Shown here in pieces: positions 19,238-27,500 of a stretch of 64,000 bases of DNA. Location of the stretch: positions 1-64,000 of the forward strand of contig JBCBXA010000005.1 in assembly GCA_039816825.1 (NCBI GenBank), given 5' to 3'. Every line of letters starts with the position of its first letter. Position 1 is the stretch's first letter. Below the pieces are notes generated by a model. It saw only the letters and a list, made by a program, of their open reading frames with translations, was not told where the DNA came from and did no database searches. The position numbers and the translations under genes were made by a program. Source of the stretch: JBCBXA01 sp039816825. GTDB taxonomy: Bacteria > Pseudomonadota > Alphaproteobacteria > Rhizobiales > Rhizobiaceae.

Positions 19238-19846
19238 ATGCTCGATGGCTGGGCCCGCCGACATATAGATCCGCCCATCAACAGATTGGCAGACGGGTTG
19301 GCCAATTTGGGTGTGACAGCCAATGGGGTGACGCTCGCAGGCTTTGCGCTGGGTTGTCTGGCGGCTGTTGCGATCGCCACCGGCGAGTTCTGGCTAGGGC
19401 TGGTGCTGCTACTGGTATCGCGCATCGCCGATGGGTTGGACGGAGCAGTGGCCCGGGCCAGCGGCAGCGCTTCCGACTTTGGCGGGTTCCTCGATATCAC
19501 CCTCGATTTCGCTTTTTACGGCCTCATCCCGCTGGCATTCATCATTGCGGATCCTCAGGCAAACGCTGTGGCCGGTGCCGTTCTGCTTCTCAGCTTCTAC
19601 GTCAACGGAGCGAGCTTCCTCGCCTATGCGATCATGGCCGAGAAGCGGAAGTTCACCGAGAGCCCAAGGGGCAAGAAGTCGCTCTTCTACACGACGGGTT
19701 TGGCCGAAGCGACAGAGACCATCCTGGTGTTCTGCATATGGTGCGTGTTTCCGGCGTGGTTTGTTCCGGTAGCCTGGATATTCGCGGCGGTCGTTTTCTA
19801 CACCGCCTTCTCGCGCATCATGCTGGCTCGCCGAGACTTCGCCTAG
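19238..19846 (+). CDS. CDP-alcohol phosphatidyltransferase family protein
   Basis: Integral membrane enzyme of phospholipid head-group synthesis, 202 aa. It has the complete CDP-OH-P signature DG-x2-AR-x8-G-x3-D-x3-D (within DGAVARASGSASDFGGFLD) and about five membrane segments. Its acceptor alcohol (glycerol phosphate, serine, inositol or other) cannot be told from sequence alone. The ATG at 19238 is used since the longer frame overlaps apaG antisense without family resemblance. It is divergent from apaG and convergent with the DUF3429 gene (4-nt overlap of ends). Confidence 0.85.
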   Translation: MLDGWARRHIDPPINRLADGLANLGVTANGVTLAGFALGCLAAVAIATGEFWLGLVLLLVSRIADGLDGAVARASGSASDFGGFLDITLDFAFYGLIPLAFIIADPQANAVAGAVLLLSFYVNGASFLAYAIMAEKRKFTESPRGKKSLFYTTGLAEATETILVFCIWCVFPAWFVPVAWIFAAVVFYTAFSRIMLARRDFA

Positions 19847-20307
19847 CGCACGCCGAGGGCGCCGATGAGGAGAGCGACCACCGCTCCCAGCGTGATGACA
19901 GTGCGCAATGGCCCAAACCAACTGGGCAAGGCTCCTGATCGGACACTCCGAAAATCCCATACCCACTGGGCGACAAAGCATCCGATCAACACGATCAAGG
20001 CTGTGAAGGCGGGCATCAGCAGAGTGAGCCAACCGGCGAGCGACGGCAGAACTGACAATGCCAGCACGACCCGCCGGGCACCCTGTGCCCCCCGCGGACC
20101 GGTGATGGCCGCGCCCCAGCGTATGCCTCCCAGAAACGCGAGAATGGTCGCGCCATAACCGACCAAAGCGAGCCGCTCGTAGAGTTCGCCGCTATCGGCA
20201 GCAAATAGAAACAGCGCCAGCGCCCAGAACGGGATCAAACCGCCCACCGCGAGCACCCAGGCCGCGAGGCGCATCTGATCGTCTGTGTTGTTGGGATCGT
20301 TGGTCAT
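19843..20307 (-). CDS. DUF3429 family membrane protein
   Basis: Small integral membrane protein, about 154 aa with five hydrophobic segments. It contains the AFLGGIRWGAAI motif, characteristic of DUF3429. Function unknown. The ATG at 20307 overlaps the stop of the upstream TIGR02186 gene (ATGA) and has GGAAGAA before it, so it is translationally coupled as the third gene of the TSUP cassette. Confidence 0.8.
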   Translation of the reverse strand: MTNDPNNTDDQMRLAAWVLAVGGLIPFWALALFLFAADSGELYERLALVGYGATILAFLGGIRWGAAITGPRGAQGARRVVLALSVLPSLAGWLTLLMPAFTALIVLIGCFVAQWVWDFRSVRSGALPSWFGPLRTVITLGAVVALLIGALGVR

Positions 20308-21068
20308 TTCTTCCGGAAGATAACGCTCGCAAGCCATCCGGCAAACATGGCCAGCGCAACGGTTACCAGACCATAGTAAAGGCCATGGTTCTGAGCGGCA
20401 TCATAGGTGAATGCCTCAAAGCCGGACTTGCTGACCGTGAATTCCGTGGCGGCCGTGTCGAGCAATGCGCCATCCGTGAAAAGATATCCCCGCACGATGT
20501 GGCTACCGATGGGCACGTTGGCCGGTATTTCGACCCGAGCCTTGAAAAGAACGGGTGTGAGGAACCCGATGGCTCCGACGTTCTGCACGTAAAGGCCCTT
20601 GTCGAGCTTGAGCCGTTTAAACGCCTCCCGGAACTCTTCGTCGCTGTTCTGGATCGCAATGGGTACTGAAGGCAGCCCGATACCCAAGCCTCGGAAGGTG
20701 ACCTCGTTGGCGATTTCATCGAGAGGACGGGTCGTCGAAACCGAGTAGGACCCCGGTGCCGCCTGAACACTTCGCCCCTGCGTATTGACCCAGATCCCCA
20801 GTACGCGCTCTTTGAGGCGCACCTCGGACATCTCGCTGGGTCCCTGAAGTTCCACCACGACATCATAGTGCTGGGTGTCACCAAAACGGGCGAGACCATC
20901 CTCCACCGAACCGAAGATGGTCAGATCGGTGCCGTTGAAATCAGAGCCAATGGAGATCTCTTCGCGACCCAAGCCAATGTGCAACTCTTCCGCAGCCGCG
21001 CCAGATGTCATCAGGAGCGGTACGAGGATGCCCATCAGAATTAGCATCGAATTCAGCAGACGGACCAT
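20304..21068 (-). CDS. TIGR02186 family membrane-anchored protein
   Basis: About 254 aa. An N-terminal signal/anchor (LLNSMLILMGILVPLLM) precedes EELHIGLGREEISIGSDFNG, a beta-rich extracytoplasmic domain, and a C-terminal membrane segment (GLVTVALAMFAGWLASVIF) with a short basic tail. This domain plan and its place directly after a TSUP permease match the TIGR02186 family, whose biochemical role is unknown. The ATG at 21068 begins 1 nt after the TSUP stop (TGA-G-ATG). Confidence 0.8.
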   Translation of the reverse strand: MVRLLNSMLILMGILVPLLMTSGAAAEELHIGLGREEISIGSDFNGTDLTIFGSVEDGLARFGDTQHYDVVVELQGPSEMSEVRLKERVLGIWVNTQGRSVQAAPGSYSVSTTRPLDEIANEVTFRGLGIGLPSVPIAIQNSDEEFREAFKRLKLDKGLYVQNVGAIGFLTPVLFKARVEIPANVPIGSHIVRGYLFTDGALLDTAATEFTVSKSGFEAFTYDAAQNHGLYYGLVTVALAMFAGWLASVIFRKK

Positions 21069-21069
21069 C

Positions 21070-22002
21070 TCAGTGCCCTCCGCCGACAAATGTTTGAATG
21101 GAGTAAAGCTCGTCCGGTGTCAGCACCAGGTCGATCAGGAGCCGTGCGCATACAGCCAGAACGATCAAAGCCAGCAGGGCTCTCAGCTGTTCTGCACGCA
21201 GCCTCTGTCCGACGCGAACGCCCATCTGGGCTCCAATGACGCCGCCGATGATGAGCGTAAGGCCGAGAATGATGTCCACGGTCTGGTTGGTGTGTGCCTG
21301 AATGACCGTTGTGTAGGCCGTCACAAACATGATCTGAAACAGCGATGTCCCGATCACCACATTGGTCGGCACCTTCAGAAGGTAGATCATGGCGGGCACC
21401 ATGATGAACCCGCCGCCCACGCCCATGATAGAGGCCAGAATGCCAACCAATGCACCGAGCGCCAGAACCGGGATTGCGGACAGATAGAGCCGGGAGCGCT
21501 TGAACTTCATTTTCAGCGGAAGCCCATGGATCCAGTTATGGTCTCCAGGCTTGCGCATCTCGCCGCTGCCGCCGGACTTCTTCACCTTACGGATCGCGTT
21601 GAGGCTTTCGATCAGCATGAGCGTGCCGATGCCACCGAGGAAAACAACGTAAAGGATCGAAATCACCAGATCGAGCTGACCAAGACTGCGCAGGATCCGG
21701 AACAGCTGAACCCCGATGGTGGATCCGACAAGGCCTCCGCATAAGAGGACCAGTCCGAGCTTGATGTCGACCGTCTGTCGCCTGAGATTGGCCAGCGTTC
21801 CCGAGAAGGAAGACGCGGCCACCTGGGCGGCTTCCGTGGCCACGGCGACGGCGGGCGGAATGTTGTAGAAGATCAGGAGAGGCGTCATCAGGAAACCGCC
21901 GCCAACCCCGAACATGCCCGACAGAAAGCCCACCGCTCCCCCCATGGCGAGCAGCACGAAGATGTTCACCGACATTTCCGCAATGGGCAGATAGACGTAC
22001 AT
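21070..22002 (-). CDS. TSUP family permease (sulfite exporter TauE/SafE family)
   Basis: Integral membrane protein of 310 aa with two homologous halves. Each half carries the family GVGGGFLMTPLLI / GVGGGFIMVPAMIYL glycine-rich motif with a neighbouring Pro. Members move sulfite, sulfonates or related anions; the substrate here is not determinable. An AAGG lies 6 nt before the ATG at 22002. It starts the three-gene operon TSUP-TIGR02186-DUF3429. Confidence 0.9.
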   Translation of the reverse strand: MYVYLPIAEMSVNIFVLLAMGGAVGFLSGMFGVGGGFLMTPLLIFYNIPPAVAVATEAAQVAASSFSGTLANLRRQTVDIKLGLVLLCGGLVGSTIGVQLFRILRSLGQLDLVISILYVVFLGGIGTLMLIESLNAIRKVKKSGGSGEMRKPGDHNWIHGLPLKMKFKRSRLYLSAIPVLALGALVGILASIMGVGGGFIMVPAMIYLLKVPTNVVIGTSLFQIMFVTAYTTVIQAHTNQTVDIILGLTLIIGGVIGAQMGVRVGQRLRAEQLRALLALIVLAVCARLLIDLVLTPDELYSIQTFVGGGH

Positions 22003-22263
22003 CTGCGGCCTTACTGTGCGTTCGTCTTCGTCAGACCTGATCGTCGCCCGCTGGCTGATGCGGCAAAGCCGCCAGCTGCCTTTTCGTCTCGGTAAGATGG
22101 CAAGGCTTGGCGGTTTGCAGTCTGCGCGCAGGCAACAGGCTTGCGCTTTGCCATGCGCCCGCTTGGGCGGCCTGTCAAATGTCCAGAGGGGCTAAGGCGT
22201 CGATTGATTTTGTTTTGAGACCAGAGACTTGTCGCTTGATGCTCTTTGGCACCATTGATGCCG

Positions 22264-22851
22264 CTAGCCAGGCTGACCACCGGCCTTCCGGACCTCGGCT
22301 CGCGTATCGACGTCCAGCGTTGCTGCGTTGCCAATATCGACAAGCTCGGCACCCTCGACCAGCGCCTTTGCACCCTGATCTCCGGACAGGTTGCGAAGCA
22401 TCGGAACGTGCTTTGAAGGAAAGAGAATAGGGTGGCCCGGCGCGTCCCTGTTCGCGCCCCGAACGATCTGTTGGGCTCCAAGCTTTTGCCATCTGGCGAT
22501 AATTGCGTCGAAGTGCGGGGTGTCCAAATCCGGCATGTCGGCAAAGGCCAACAGCAGTCCCTGCTTCGACACCCGGCTAGCGGCGCATGCGATGCTTGTG
22601 CCCATGCCATCGGCATGCTTGGGATTGTGAATGATTTGCACGGGGAGGTCTCTCAACGCTTCTGTGACCCGCGCTTGATCGTGTCCTATCACAACGCGAA
22701 CCTCCATACAGAGGCTGTCGAGCAAGCGCTTTGCCTGACGCCGTACCAGTGGTTTGTCGTCAAACAGGGCCAGAACCTTGCTGGCCCCCTCCATGCGCCT
22801 TGCCTGACCCGCTGCCAGCAAGACGCCGACAACATTCTGTGTGTCAGCCAT
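22264..22851 (-). CDS. MobA/MocA-like nucleotidyltransferase
   Basis: 195-aa NTP-transferase fold protein. VGVLLAAGQARRMEGASK is the nucleotide-binding LAAGxxxRMG-type loop with the conserved Lys, and FADMPDLD is the metal-binding DxP motif of MobA/MocA enzymes. It likely transfers CMP or GMP to molybdopterin. No other molybdenum cofactor gene is adjacent, so the exact substrate is inferred. Its start overlaps the stop of the dCTP deaminase gene by 8 nt. The 261-nt gap downstream (22003-22263) shows only minor GC-rich hairpins. Confidence 0.78.
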   Translation of the reverse strand: MADTQNVVGVLLAAGQARRMEGASKVLALFDDKPLVRRQAKRLLDSLCMEVRVVIGHDQARVTEALRDLPVQIIHNPKHADGMGTSIACAASRVSKQGLLLAFADMPDLDTPHFDAIIARWQKLGAQQIVRGANRDAPGHPILFPSKHVPMLRNLSGDQGAKALVEGAELVDIGNAATLDVDTRAEVRKAGGQPG

Positions 22852-23950
22852 CGACGAAGTGCTTGGAGAGCTTCAGACCCTGCGCCTGATAGTTGCTCTT
22901 GATATCTGAGCCGTAAAGCATGCCAGGACGCTCAGCCATTCGCTCATAGAACAGTGAGCCGACCAACTGTCCGTGCTCAAGAATGAACGGCACTTCATGG
23001 CTGCGCACTTCCAGCACGGCGCGGCTGCCTTTGCCCCCTGCTGCGTCATGCCCAAAGCCGGGATCGAAGAAGCCCGCATAGTGAACCCGAAATTCACCGA
23101 CCAAAGGGTCGAAGGGCACCATCTCCGCCGCAAACATGGGTGGCACATGCACGGCTTCTGCCGAGACGAGGATGTAGAACTGGTCTGGATCGAGAACCAG
23201 CTCCGGCGCTCCGCGCCGGTGAATGGGTTCCCAATAGTCCAGCACCGTATGGGTGCCGGGCTTGTCCACATCCACAACCGCCGTGTGGCGTTTGCCTCTA
23301 TACCCCACCAGGCCATCGGCATTGCCCTCAAGATCAATGGACACGGAGACTGCCCCGTTTGCGATGACCGGTCGGCCGCCAGTCGCCAAATTTTCCGCTG
23401 CGTGGAGAATGTCGAGTTCCGCCGCCGTCAGCCGCGGATGGCCGGCCCGGAAACGGATTTGGCTCAGTCGAGAGCCGGTGCGCGCCACAATGGGGAACGT
23501 CCGTGGCGAGACTTCGAGGTAGAGAGGGCCATCATAGCCCGCCGGAATCTGATCGAATTCCTGCCCGCCATCGGTGATGACGCGCGTGAAAACGTCCAGG
23601 CGGCCCGTTGAGCTTTTCGGGTTTGCAGATGCCGCTATGGATGAAGGCAGGCTGAGGCTCTCCAGCAGAGGAACGATGTAGACGCAGCCGGTCTCAAACA
23701 CCGCGCCATCCGTCAGATCGAACTCGTGCAGCTTGAAGCGTTCGAGTTTGTCTGAGACGGGAACGCCAGGCCCGGGCAGGAAGCTGGCCCGCACGCGGTA
23801 GGCGCGCTCTCCTAAGCGGAGGTCAAGGCTGGCGGGCTGCACCTGGCCGTCCGCTGCAGGCATCGCCAGCTTCAGGCAGCCATCGGCCACCAGATTGTTG
23901 ATCTGTTGACTGGCCAGAATGCCATCGAGGCTGTTCCAAGCGGTGCTCAT
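22844..23950 (-). CDS. dcd: 2'-deoxycytidine 5'-triphosphate deaminase (long two-domain form)
   Basis: Deaminates dCTP to dUTP for dTTP synthesis. About 368 aa, roughly twice the enterobacterial enzyme, matching the long form (DCD family) found in Alphaproteobacteria. It has dUTPase-like beta-rich halves: PASLDLRLGERAYR and ANPKSSTGRLDVFTRVITDGG with the active-site S/R/D pattern in the first, and VHYAGFFDPGFGHD with SRAVLEVRSHEVPF in the second. The ATG at 23950 is preferred over 23959. It is divergent from the SAM-II/metZ unit. Confidence 0.88.
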   Translation of the reverse strand: MSTAWNSLDGILASQQINNLVADGCLKLAMPAADGQVQPASLDLRLGERAYRVRASFLPGPGVPVSDKLERFKLHEFDLTDGAVFETGCVYIVPLLESLSLPSSIAASANPKSSTGRLDVFTRVITDGGQEFDQIPAGYDGPLYLEVSPRTFPIVARTGSRLSQIRFRAGHPRLTAAELDILHAAENLATGGRPVIANGAVSVSIDLEGNADGLVGYRGKRHTAVVDVDKPGTHTVLDYWEPIHRRGAPELVLDPDQFYILVSAEAVHVPPMFAAEMVPFDPLVGEFRVHYAGFFDPGFGHDAAGGKGSRAVLEVRSHEVPFILEHGQLVGSLFYERMAERPGMLYGSDIKSNYQAQGLKLSKHFVDG

Positions 23951-24013
23951 AGCTCCCACTTAATCATGATCATCATTTGACGAAAGCGCAGCGCCGTGGC
24001 AGAGCCTCCTTAT

Positions 24014-24066
24014 CCCGTGGTGATTTGCCGATCAGCTTGCAGCCACGTTAAACAAGTCGCTAAGGG
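24014..24066 (+). ncRNA. SAM-II riboswitch aptamer upstream of metZ
   Basis: The stretch CCGTGGTGATTTG ... GCTTGCAGCCACG ... TTAAACAAGTCGCTAA is the conserved SAM-II (metA) core. P1 pairs CGTGG (24016-24020) with CCACG (24043-24047), and the A-rich TTAAACAAG and 3' pseudoknot strand GTCGCTAA follow. SAM-II senses S-adenosylmethionine and shuts off methionine synthesis genes in Alphaproteobacteria. It lies 104 nt before the metZ start and immediately before an intrinsic terminator. Confidence 0.93.
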
Positions 24067-24080
24067 GTCCTGCGGTCAGT

Positions 24081-24126
24081 GGCCGGTCAGCCTCATGCTT
24101 TTGGGCATTAGCGACCGGTCTTTTTT
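24081..24126 (+). terminator. SAM-II expression platform: intrinsic terminator
   Basis: GGCCGGTC (24081-24088) pairs with GACCGGTC (24113-24120), continued by an inner ATGC/GCAT stem, and is followed by six T (24121-24126). The 3' part TTAGCGAC (24108-24115) is an exact 8-nt complement of GTCGCTAA (24056-24063) in the aptamer, so aptamer closure and an antiterminator helix are mutually exclusive. This supports transcriptional control. Confidence 0.88.
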
Positions 24127-24169
24127 ATGCCCGCCTCTCAGTTGGTGCGGGTTCAGTACGGAGCCAGTC

Positions 24170-25372
24170 ATGACCGCGTCTGACCAACAGGCCAACAAGC
24201 CAAACCGTCACCTCGCCACAGAAATGGTGCATGCTGGCACGACCCGCAGCCAGTGGGGCGAGACGTCCGAAGCCCTGCATCTGACTCAGGGTTTTGTCTA
24301 CGACAGCGCCGAAGCCGCCGAAGCCCGCTTCAAGGGCGATGATCCCGGCTTCATCTATTCGCGTTACGCAAACCCCACCGTCGACATGTTTGAGAAGCGC
24401 ATGTGTGCCCTCGAGGGTGCTGAGGACGCGCGCGCGTTCACCTCGGGCATGGCGGCGGTGACGGCCAGTCTGATGTGTCAGCTCAGCGCCGGCGATCACA
24501 TCGTCGCTGCACGTGCCCTGTTCGGCTCCTGTCGGTGGGTGTGCGAAACATTGCTGCCCAAAATGGGTGTCGCCTGCACCCTGGTGGATGGCCGCGATCT
24601 GAAGGCGTGGGACGCGGCAACCCGGGACAACACGAAGGTCTACTTCCTGGAGAGTCCCACCAACCCAACGCTGGAACTAGTGGATATTCGCGGTGTGGCC
24701 AACCTCGCAAACATGCGCGGCATCAAGGTGGTGGTCGACAATGTGTTCGCTACGCCGATCTGGCAGAAGCCGCTGGAACTCGGGGCGCATATTGTCGTCT
24801 ATTCCGCGACCAAACACATTGACGGCCAGGGTCGATGTCTGGGCGGTGTCGTTCTGTCGGATAAAGAGTGGATCGACGATCATCTTCACGACCACTTCCG
24901 CCATACCGGGCCGGGCATCAGCCCGTTCAACGCCTGGGTGCTGCTCAAAGGGCTGGAGACGCTGGAACTGCGCGTGCAACGACAGACCGACAGCGCAGCC
25001 AAGCTTGCGGATCTGCTGGCCGATCACGATGCCGTATCGAAGGTCATCTACCCCGGCCGAAAGGACCATCCGCAATATGACGTAGCCCAGCGCCAGATGG
25101 GTGGGGGGTCGACTCTGGTGGCGTTCGAACTGAAGGGCGGCAAGAAGGCCGCCTTCGCCTTCGAGAACGCTCTCAATGTGATCCAGATCTCCAACAATCT
25201 GGGGGACGCAAAGAGCCTCGTCACACACCCGGCGACAACCACGCACAAGAACCTAAGCGACGAGGATCGTGTGGAGCTTTCCATCACCGACGGCACCGTC
25301 CGGCTCAGCGTGGGCCTCGAAGATGTGCGGGATCTCTGCTCTGATGTTGAACATGCTTTGGCGGTGATCTGA
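24170..25372 (+). CDS. metZ: O-succinylhomoserine sulfhydrylase
   Basis: PLP enzyme of the Cys/Met metabolism family, about 400 aa, making homocysteine from O-succinylhomoserine and sulfide. It shows YSRYANPTVDMFEKRM, TSGMAAV, ESPTNPTLELVDI and the Schiff-base Lys at 215 in SATKHIDGQGRCLGG. The RCLGG stretch and SQWGETSEA N-terminus fit MetZ better than cystathionine gamma-synthase. The ATG at 24170 has GGAG 6 nt upstream; codons further up lie inside the riboswitch. Regulated by the SAM-II element. Confidence 0.93.
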   Translation: MTASDQQANKPNRHLATEMVHAGTTRSQWGETSEALHLTQGFVYDSAEAAEARFKGDDPGFIYSRYANPTVDMFEKRMCALEGAEDARAFTSGMAAVTASLMCQLSAGDHIVAARALFGSCRWVCETLLPKMGVACTLVDGRDLKAWDAATRDNTKVYFLESPTNPTLELVDIRGVANLANMRGIKVVVDNVFATPIWQKPLELGAHIVVYSATKHIDGQGRCLGGVVLSDKEWIDDHLHDHFRHTGPGISPFNAWVLLKGLETLELRVQRQTDSAAKLADLLADHDAVSKVIYPGRKDHPQYDVAQRQMGGGSTLVAFELKGGKKAAFAFENALNVIQISNNLGDAKSLVTHPATTTHKNLSDEDRVELSITDGTVRLSVGLEDVRDLCSDVEHALAVI

Positions 25373-25375
25373 CAA

Positions 25376-25399
25376 CCACTCGACAGTTCTGTCGAGCGG
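25376..25399. repeat. Inverted repeat between metZ and oxidoreductase gene
   Basis: CTCGACAG (25379-25386) and CTGTCGAG (25389-25396) are perfect reverse complements around TT, extending to 11 bp with one mismatch. There is no U tract, and it ends 6 nt before the next ATG, so it could be a weak terminator, or could occlude that gene's ribosome-binding site when folded. Confidence 0.5.
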
Positions 25400-25404
25400 T
25401 CTAG

Positions 25405-26622
25405 ATGTCGGGCATGACCAAGGCAGAAGTAGCACTCTTTCAGCCGCTCACGATGCCCTGTGGCGTTGAGCTCAAGAACCGCATCGCCAAGTCCGCCATG
25501 TCGGATTCGCTCGGCGACGGACGGGGCGGACCCACCGCTGCGCAGATGAGGCTCTATGAGCGATGGGCTGAAGGCGGCGCTGCGCTCTCCATCGTTGGCG
25601 AAGTGCAGGGCGACCCCCATGCTGCCGAGAAGCCCGGTAATCTGGTTCTCACTCCCGATACGGACCTTGATCCACTCAAGAAACTCACACGCTGCGGCGG
25701 ATCGAACAAAACCCAGTTCTGGGCTCAACTCGGTCATGCCGGGGCGATGACGCACCCGCCTTTGGCTGGCTCAGCTGGTCCGGTTGGGCCGTCCAGCCTC
25801 GCGCTTCCCGATGCTCAGGTGAAAGCCATGAGCCTGGGCGAGGTGCAGGCGATCCCCGATCTCATGGCGCAAACTGCCCTGATCGCCAAATCTGCGGGCT
25901 TCACCGGTGTTGAAGTGCATGCCGCCCACGGCTTTCTACTGAGCCAGTTTCTGTCACCTCTGTTCAACAAAAGAGACGATGTTTACGGCGGCTCCATTGC
26001 CAATCGTGCGCGGTTGACGCTGGAGGTGATCGAGGCCGTTCGCGGGGCAGTCGGTCCCTCCTTCCCGGTTGGCTTGAAGCTGAACACGACAGATCAGCTG
26101 GAGGGTGGCTTGGACGAAGATGACGCCCTCCAGGTCGTTGGGATGCTGGATCAGACCAGTGTCGATCTGATTGATCTGAGCGGTGGCACCTATTTCCCGG
26201 GCGCAAAGTCTGCGTCCGACCGTCAGTCCAAGGGCGCATATTTCGTAGCGTTTGCATCGCGAGCCCGGAGCCTCACCGACAAGCCGCTTATGGCTACCGG
26301 TGGGTTCAAGAGTTTCGCTATTGCATCCGACGCCATCTCCAGCGGGGCGGTCGATATGGTTGGCCTGGCTCGCCCTCTGGTTCTGCATCCAGACCTGCCC
26401 AACCGCTGGCGCGTCGGTGAGTGCCATGAGCCGGAGTTCCCACGGTTTCTTTCAACGCCCACTGGCGGGGTTACCGCCTGGTACACCATGCGTCTCACGG
26501 AGCTTGGAGAGGATCGAGATGGCGAAGGTGCCGCGGGTGTCGACGCTGTCGGTGCGCTCAAAATCTATGAGGACCGAGACGCCGCAAAGACCCTTTTGTG
26601 GCAAGCTCATTTTGGGACCTAG
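25405..26622 (+). CDS. NADH:flavin oxidoreductase (Old Yellow Enzyme family)
   Basis: FMN-dependent TIM-barrel oxidoreductase, 405 aa. Motifs are LKNRIAKSAMSD at the FMN-binding N-terminus, QLGHAGAM, the VEVHAAHGFLLSQFLSPLFN catalytic/FMN region, and a C-terminal ATGGFKS...GLARPLVLHPD phosphate-binding strand. Substrate unknown (typically activated alkenes). Starts at ATG 25405, or 25414 three codons later. It lies 32 nt after metZ with a hairpin between. Confidence 0.88.
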   Translation: MSGMTKAEVALFQPLTMPCGVELKNRIAKSAMSDSLGDGRGGPTAAQMRLYERWAEGGAALSIVGEVQGDPHAAEKPGNLVLTPDTDLDPLKKLTRCGGSNKTQFWAQLGHAGAMTHPPLAGSAGPVGPSSLALPDAQVKAMSLGEVQAIPDLMAQTALIAKSAGFTGVEVHAAHGFLLSQFLSPLFNKRDDVYGGSIANRARLTLEVIEAVRGAVGPSFPVGLKLNTTDQLEGGLDEDDALQVVGMLDQTSVDLIDLSGGTYFPGAKSASDRQSKGAYFVAFASRARSLTDKPLMATGGFKSFAIASDAISSGAVDMVGLARPLVLHPDLPNRWRVGECHEPEFPRFLSTPTGGVTAWYTMRLTELGEDRDGEGAAGVDAVGALKIYEDRDAAKTLLWQAHFGT

Positions 26623-26660
26623 GTCGCAAGTGTAGCCTACGCTCAGCGACTTGCAGTTTT
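26623..26660 (+). terminator. Probable terminator after the oxidoreductase gene
   Basis: GTCGC (26623-26627) pairs with GCGAC (26646-26650) around an inner near-perfect GTAG/CTAC stem, followed shortly by TTTTT (about 26657-26661). A second GC-rich hairpin lies at 26669-26700 (AAGGCG...GCCCCG with CGGGGCGCCTT). Together they separate this gene from the convergent gene ending at 26757. Confidence 0.45.
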
Positions 26661-26756
26661 TGGAAGGCAAGGCGTGCCCCGACATGTGCCGGGGCGCCTT
26701 CGCTCAGCCTTGGGCCTTGAGCAGCGACTGCTGCAAACCGACGCCGGGGCGGTGCG

Positions 26757-27395
26757 CTAGCTTAGTCCGCATCGGGTAAAGGCGACCGTTGACGGGTTTT
26801 TGGATGAAAAGGCTTGGCTCATCCAAAGGAGAGCAAAACTCTCGAGCAAGCGAGCATTCGCTAGGCCTCCCACATGGATGGGATCGAGGCCCATGCGCTT
26901 CAGCAGGTCTGCGATTTTGTCGGCTACTTCCTGCTGATCGCAGGCGATCCCCATGACGGGCGCTGGCGATAGTTTGCTAAGCCCATTGAGCACTGGCGCG
27001 CCCAGTTGGTTGAGCGTCTTCACTACTGTTGCGCCGGGTGTTTGCTTAGCAATTAACTCAGAGGCAGAGCTGTTTGCGTCAATGACCAGACTCATTCCGG
27101 TCGGGCCGTAGGTCACGGGGTTCGTGCAGTCGATGATGAGGCGCCCGTTCATGTCGCCCAACTCGGAAACCGCATTCAGCGTAGTCTCCCAAGGTGTCGC
27201 GAGGAATATCGCTTCTGTGTCGGCCGAAACCGGCCCCGTCTTCATAAGCTCAACACCACTCATAGACCTGAGCGGCGCATATTTTTCGTCGGCAGGCTCT
27301 GGCACCCGAAGAATTGCGCTGTATCCGGCTGACGTCAGAAGACGCGCCAGTTCCGTTCCCAGCTGTCCTCCTCCAACAATCTCGTAGTCTGCCAT
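26757..27395 (-). CDS. NAD(P)-binding reductase of the F420-dependent NADP oxidoreductase type
   Basis: 212-aa Rossmann-fold protein. The N-terminal dinucleotide loop (IVGGGQLGTELARLL, a GxGxxG-like variant) is followed by AIFLATPWETT and IIDCTNPV, typical of the NADP oxidoreductase, coenzyme F420-dependent family. F420 use itself is not implied. GGAG lies 8 nt before the ATG at 27395. It is divergent from an HxlR regulator gene, a common arrangement for redox genes under HxlR control. Confidence 0.72.
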   Translation of the reverse strand: MADYEIVGGGQLGTELARLLTSAGYSAILRVPEPADEKYAPLRSMSGVELMKTGPVSADTEAIFLATPWETTLNAVSELGDMNGRLIIDCTNPVTYGPTGMSLVIDANSSASELIAKQTPGATVVKTLNQLGAPVLNGLSKLSPAPVMGIACDQQEVADKIADLLKRMGLDPIHVGGLANARLLESFALLWMSQAFSSKNPSTVAFTRCGLS

Positions 27396-27442
27396 CGCTG
27401 ATGCTCCTCACAACTGGGTTTGCTTCCCAACAACCCAACGCT

Positions 27443-27480
27443 AAGACGGTGCATACCTTGTGAGAAGTACCGTCTTTTTT
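27443..27480 (+). promoter_or_regulatory. Hairpin plus T-tract and HxlR-type dyad in divergent promoter
   Basis: AAGACGGT (27443-27450) and ACCGTCTT (27469-27476) are perfect complements, and the T tract runs to 27480, giving an intrinsic-terminator shape just before the HxlR coding start. Inside it, TACCTT-N5-AAGTA (27454-27469) is an imperfect dyad like the TAC...GTA sites bound by HxlR/QorR-type regulators. It may be an autoregulatory operator, an attenuator, or both. Confidence 0.4.
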
Positions 27481-27500
27481 GTCAGTGTGGAGGGTTTAAA

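Noticed and set aside
22003..22263. Possible small RNA or extra gene between the TSUP and MocA-like genes
   Set aside because: Only short GC hairpins and shadow frames are visible; no promoter-terminator pair that would mark an RNA gene.
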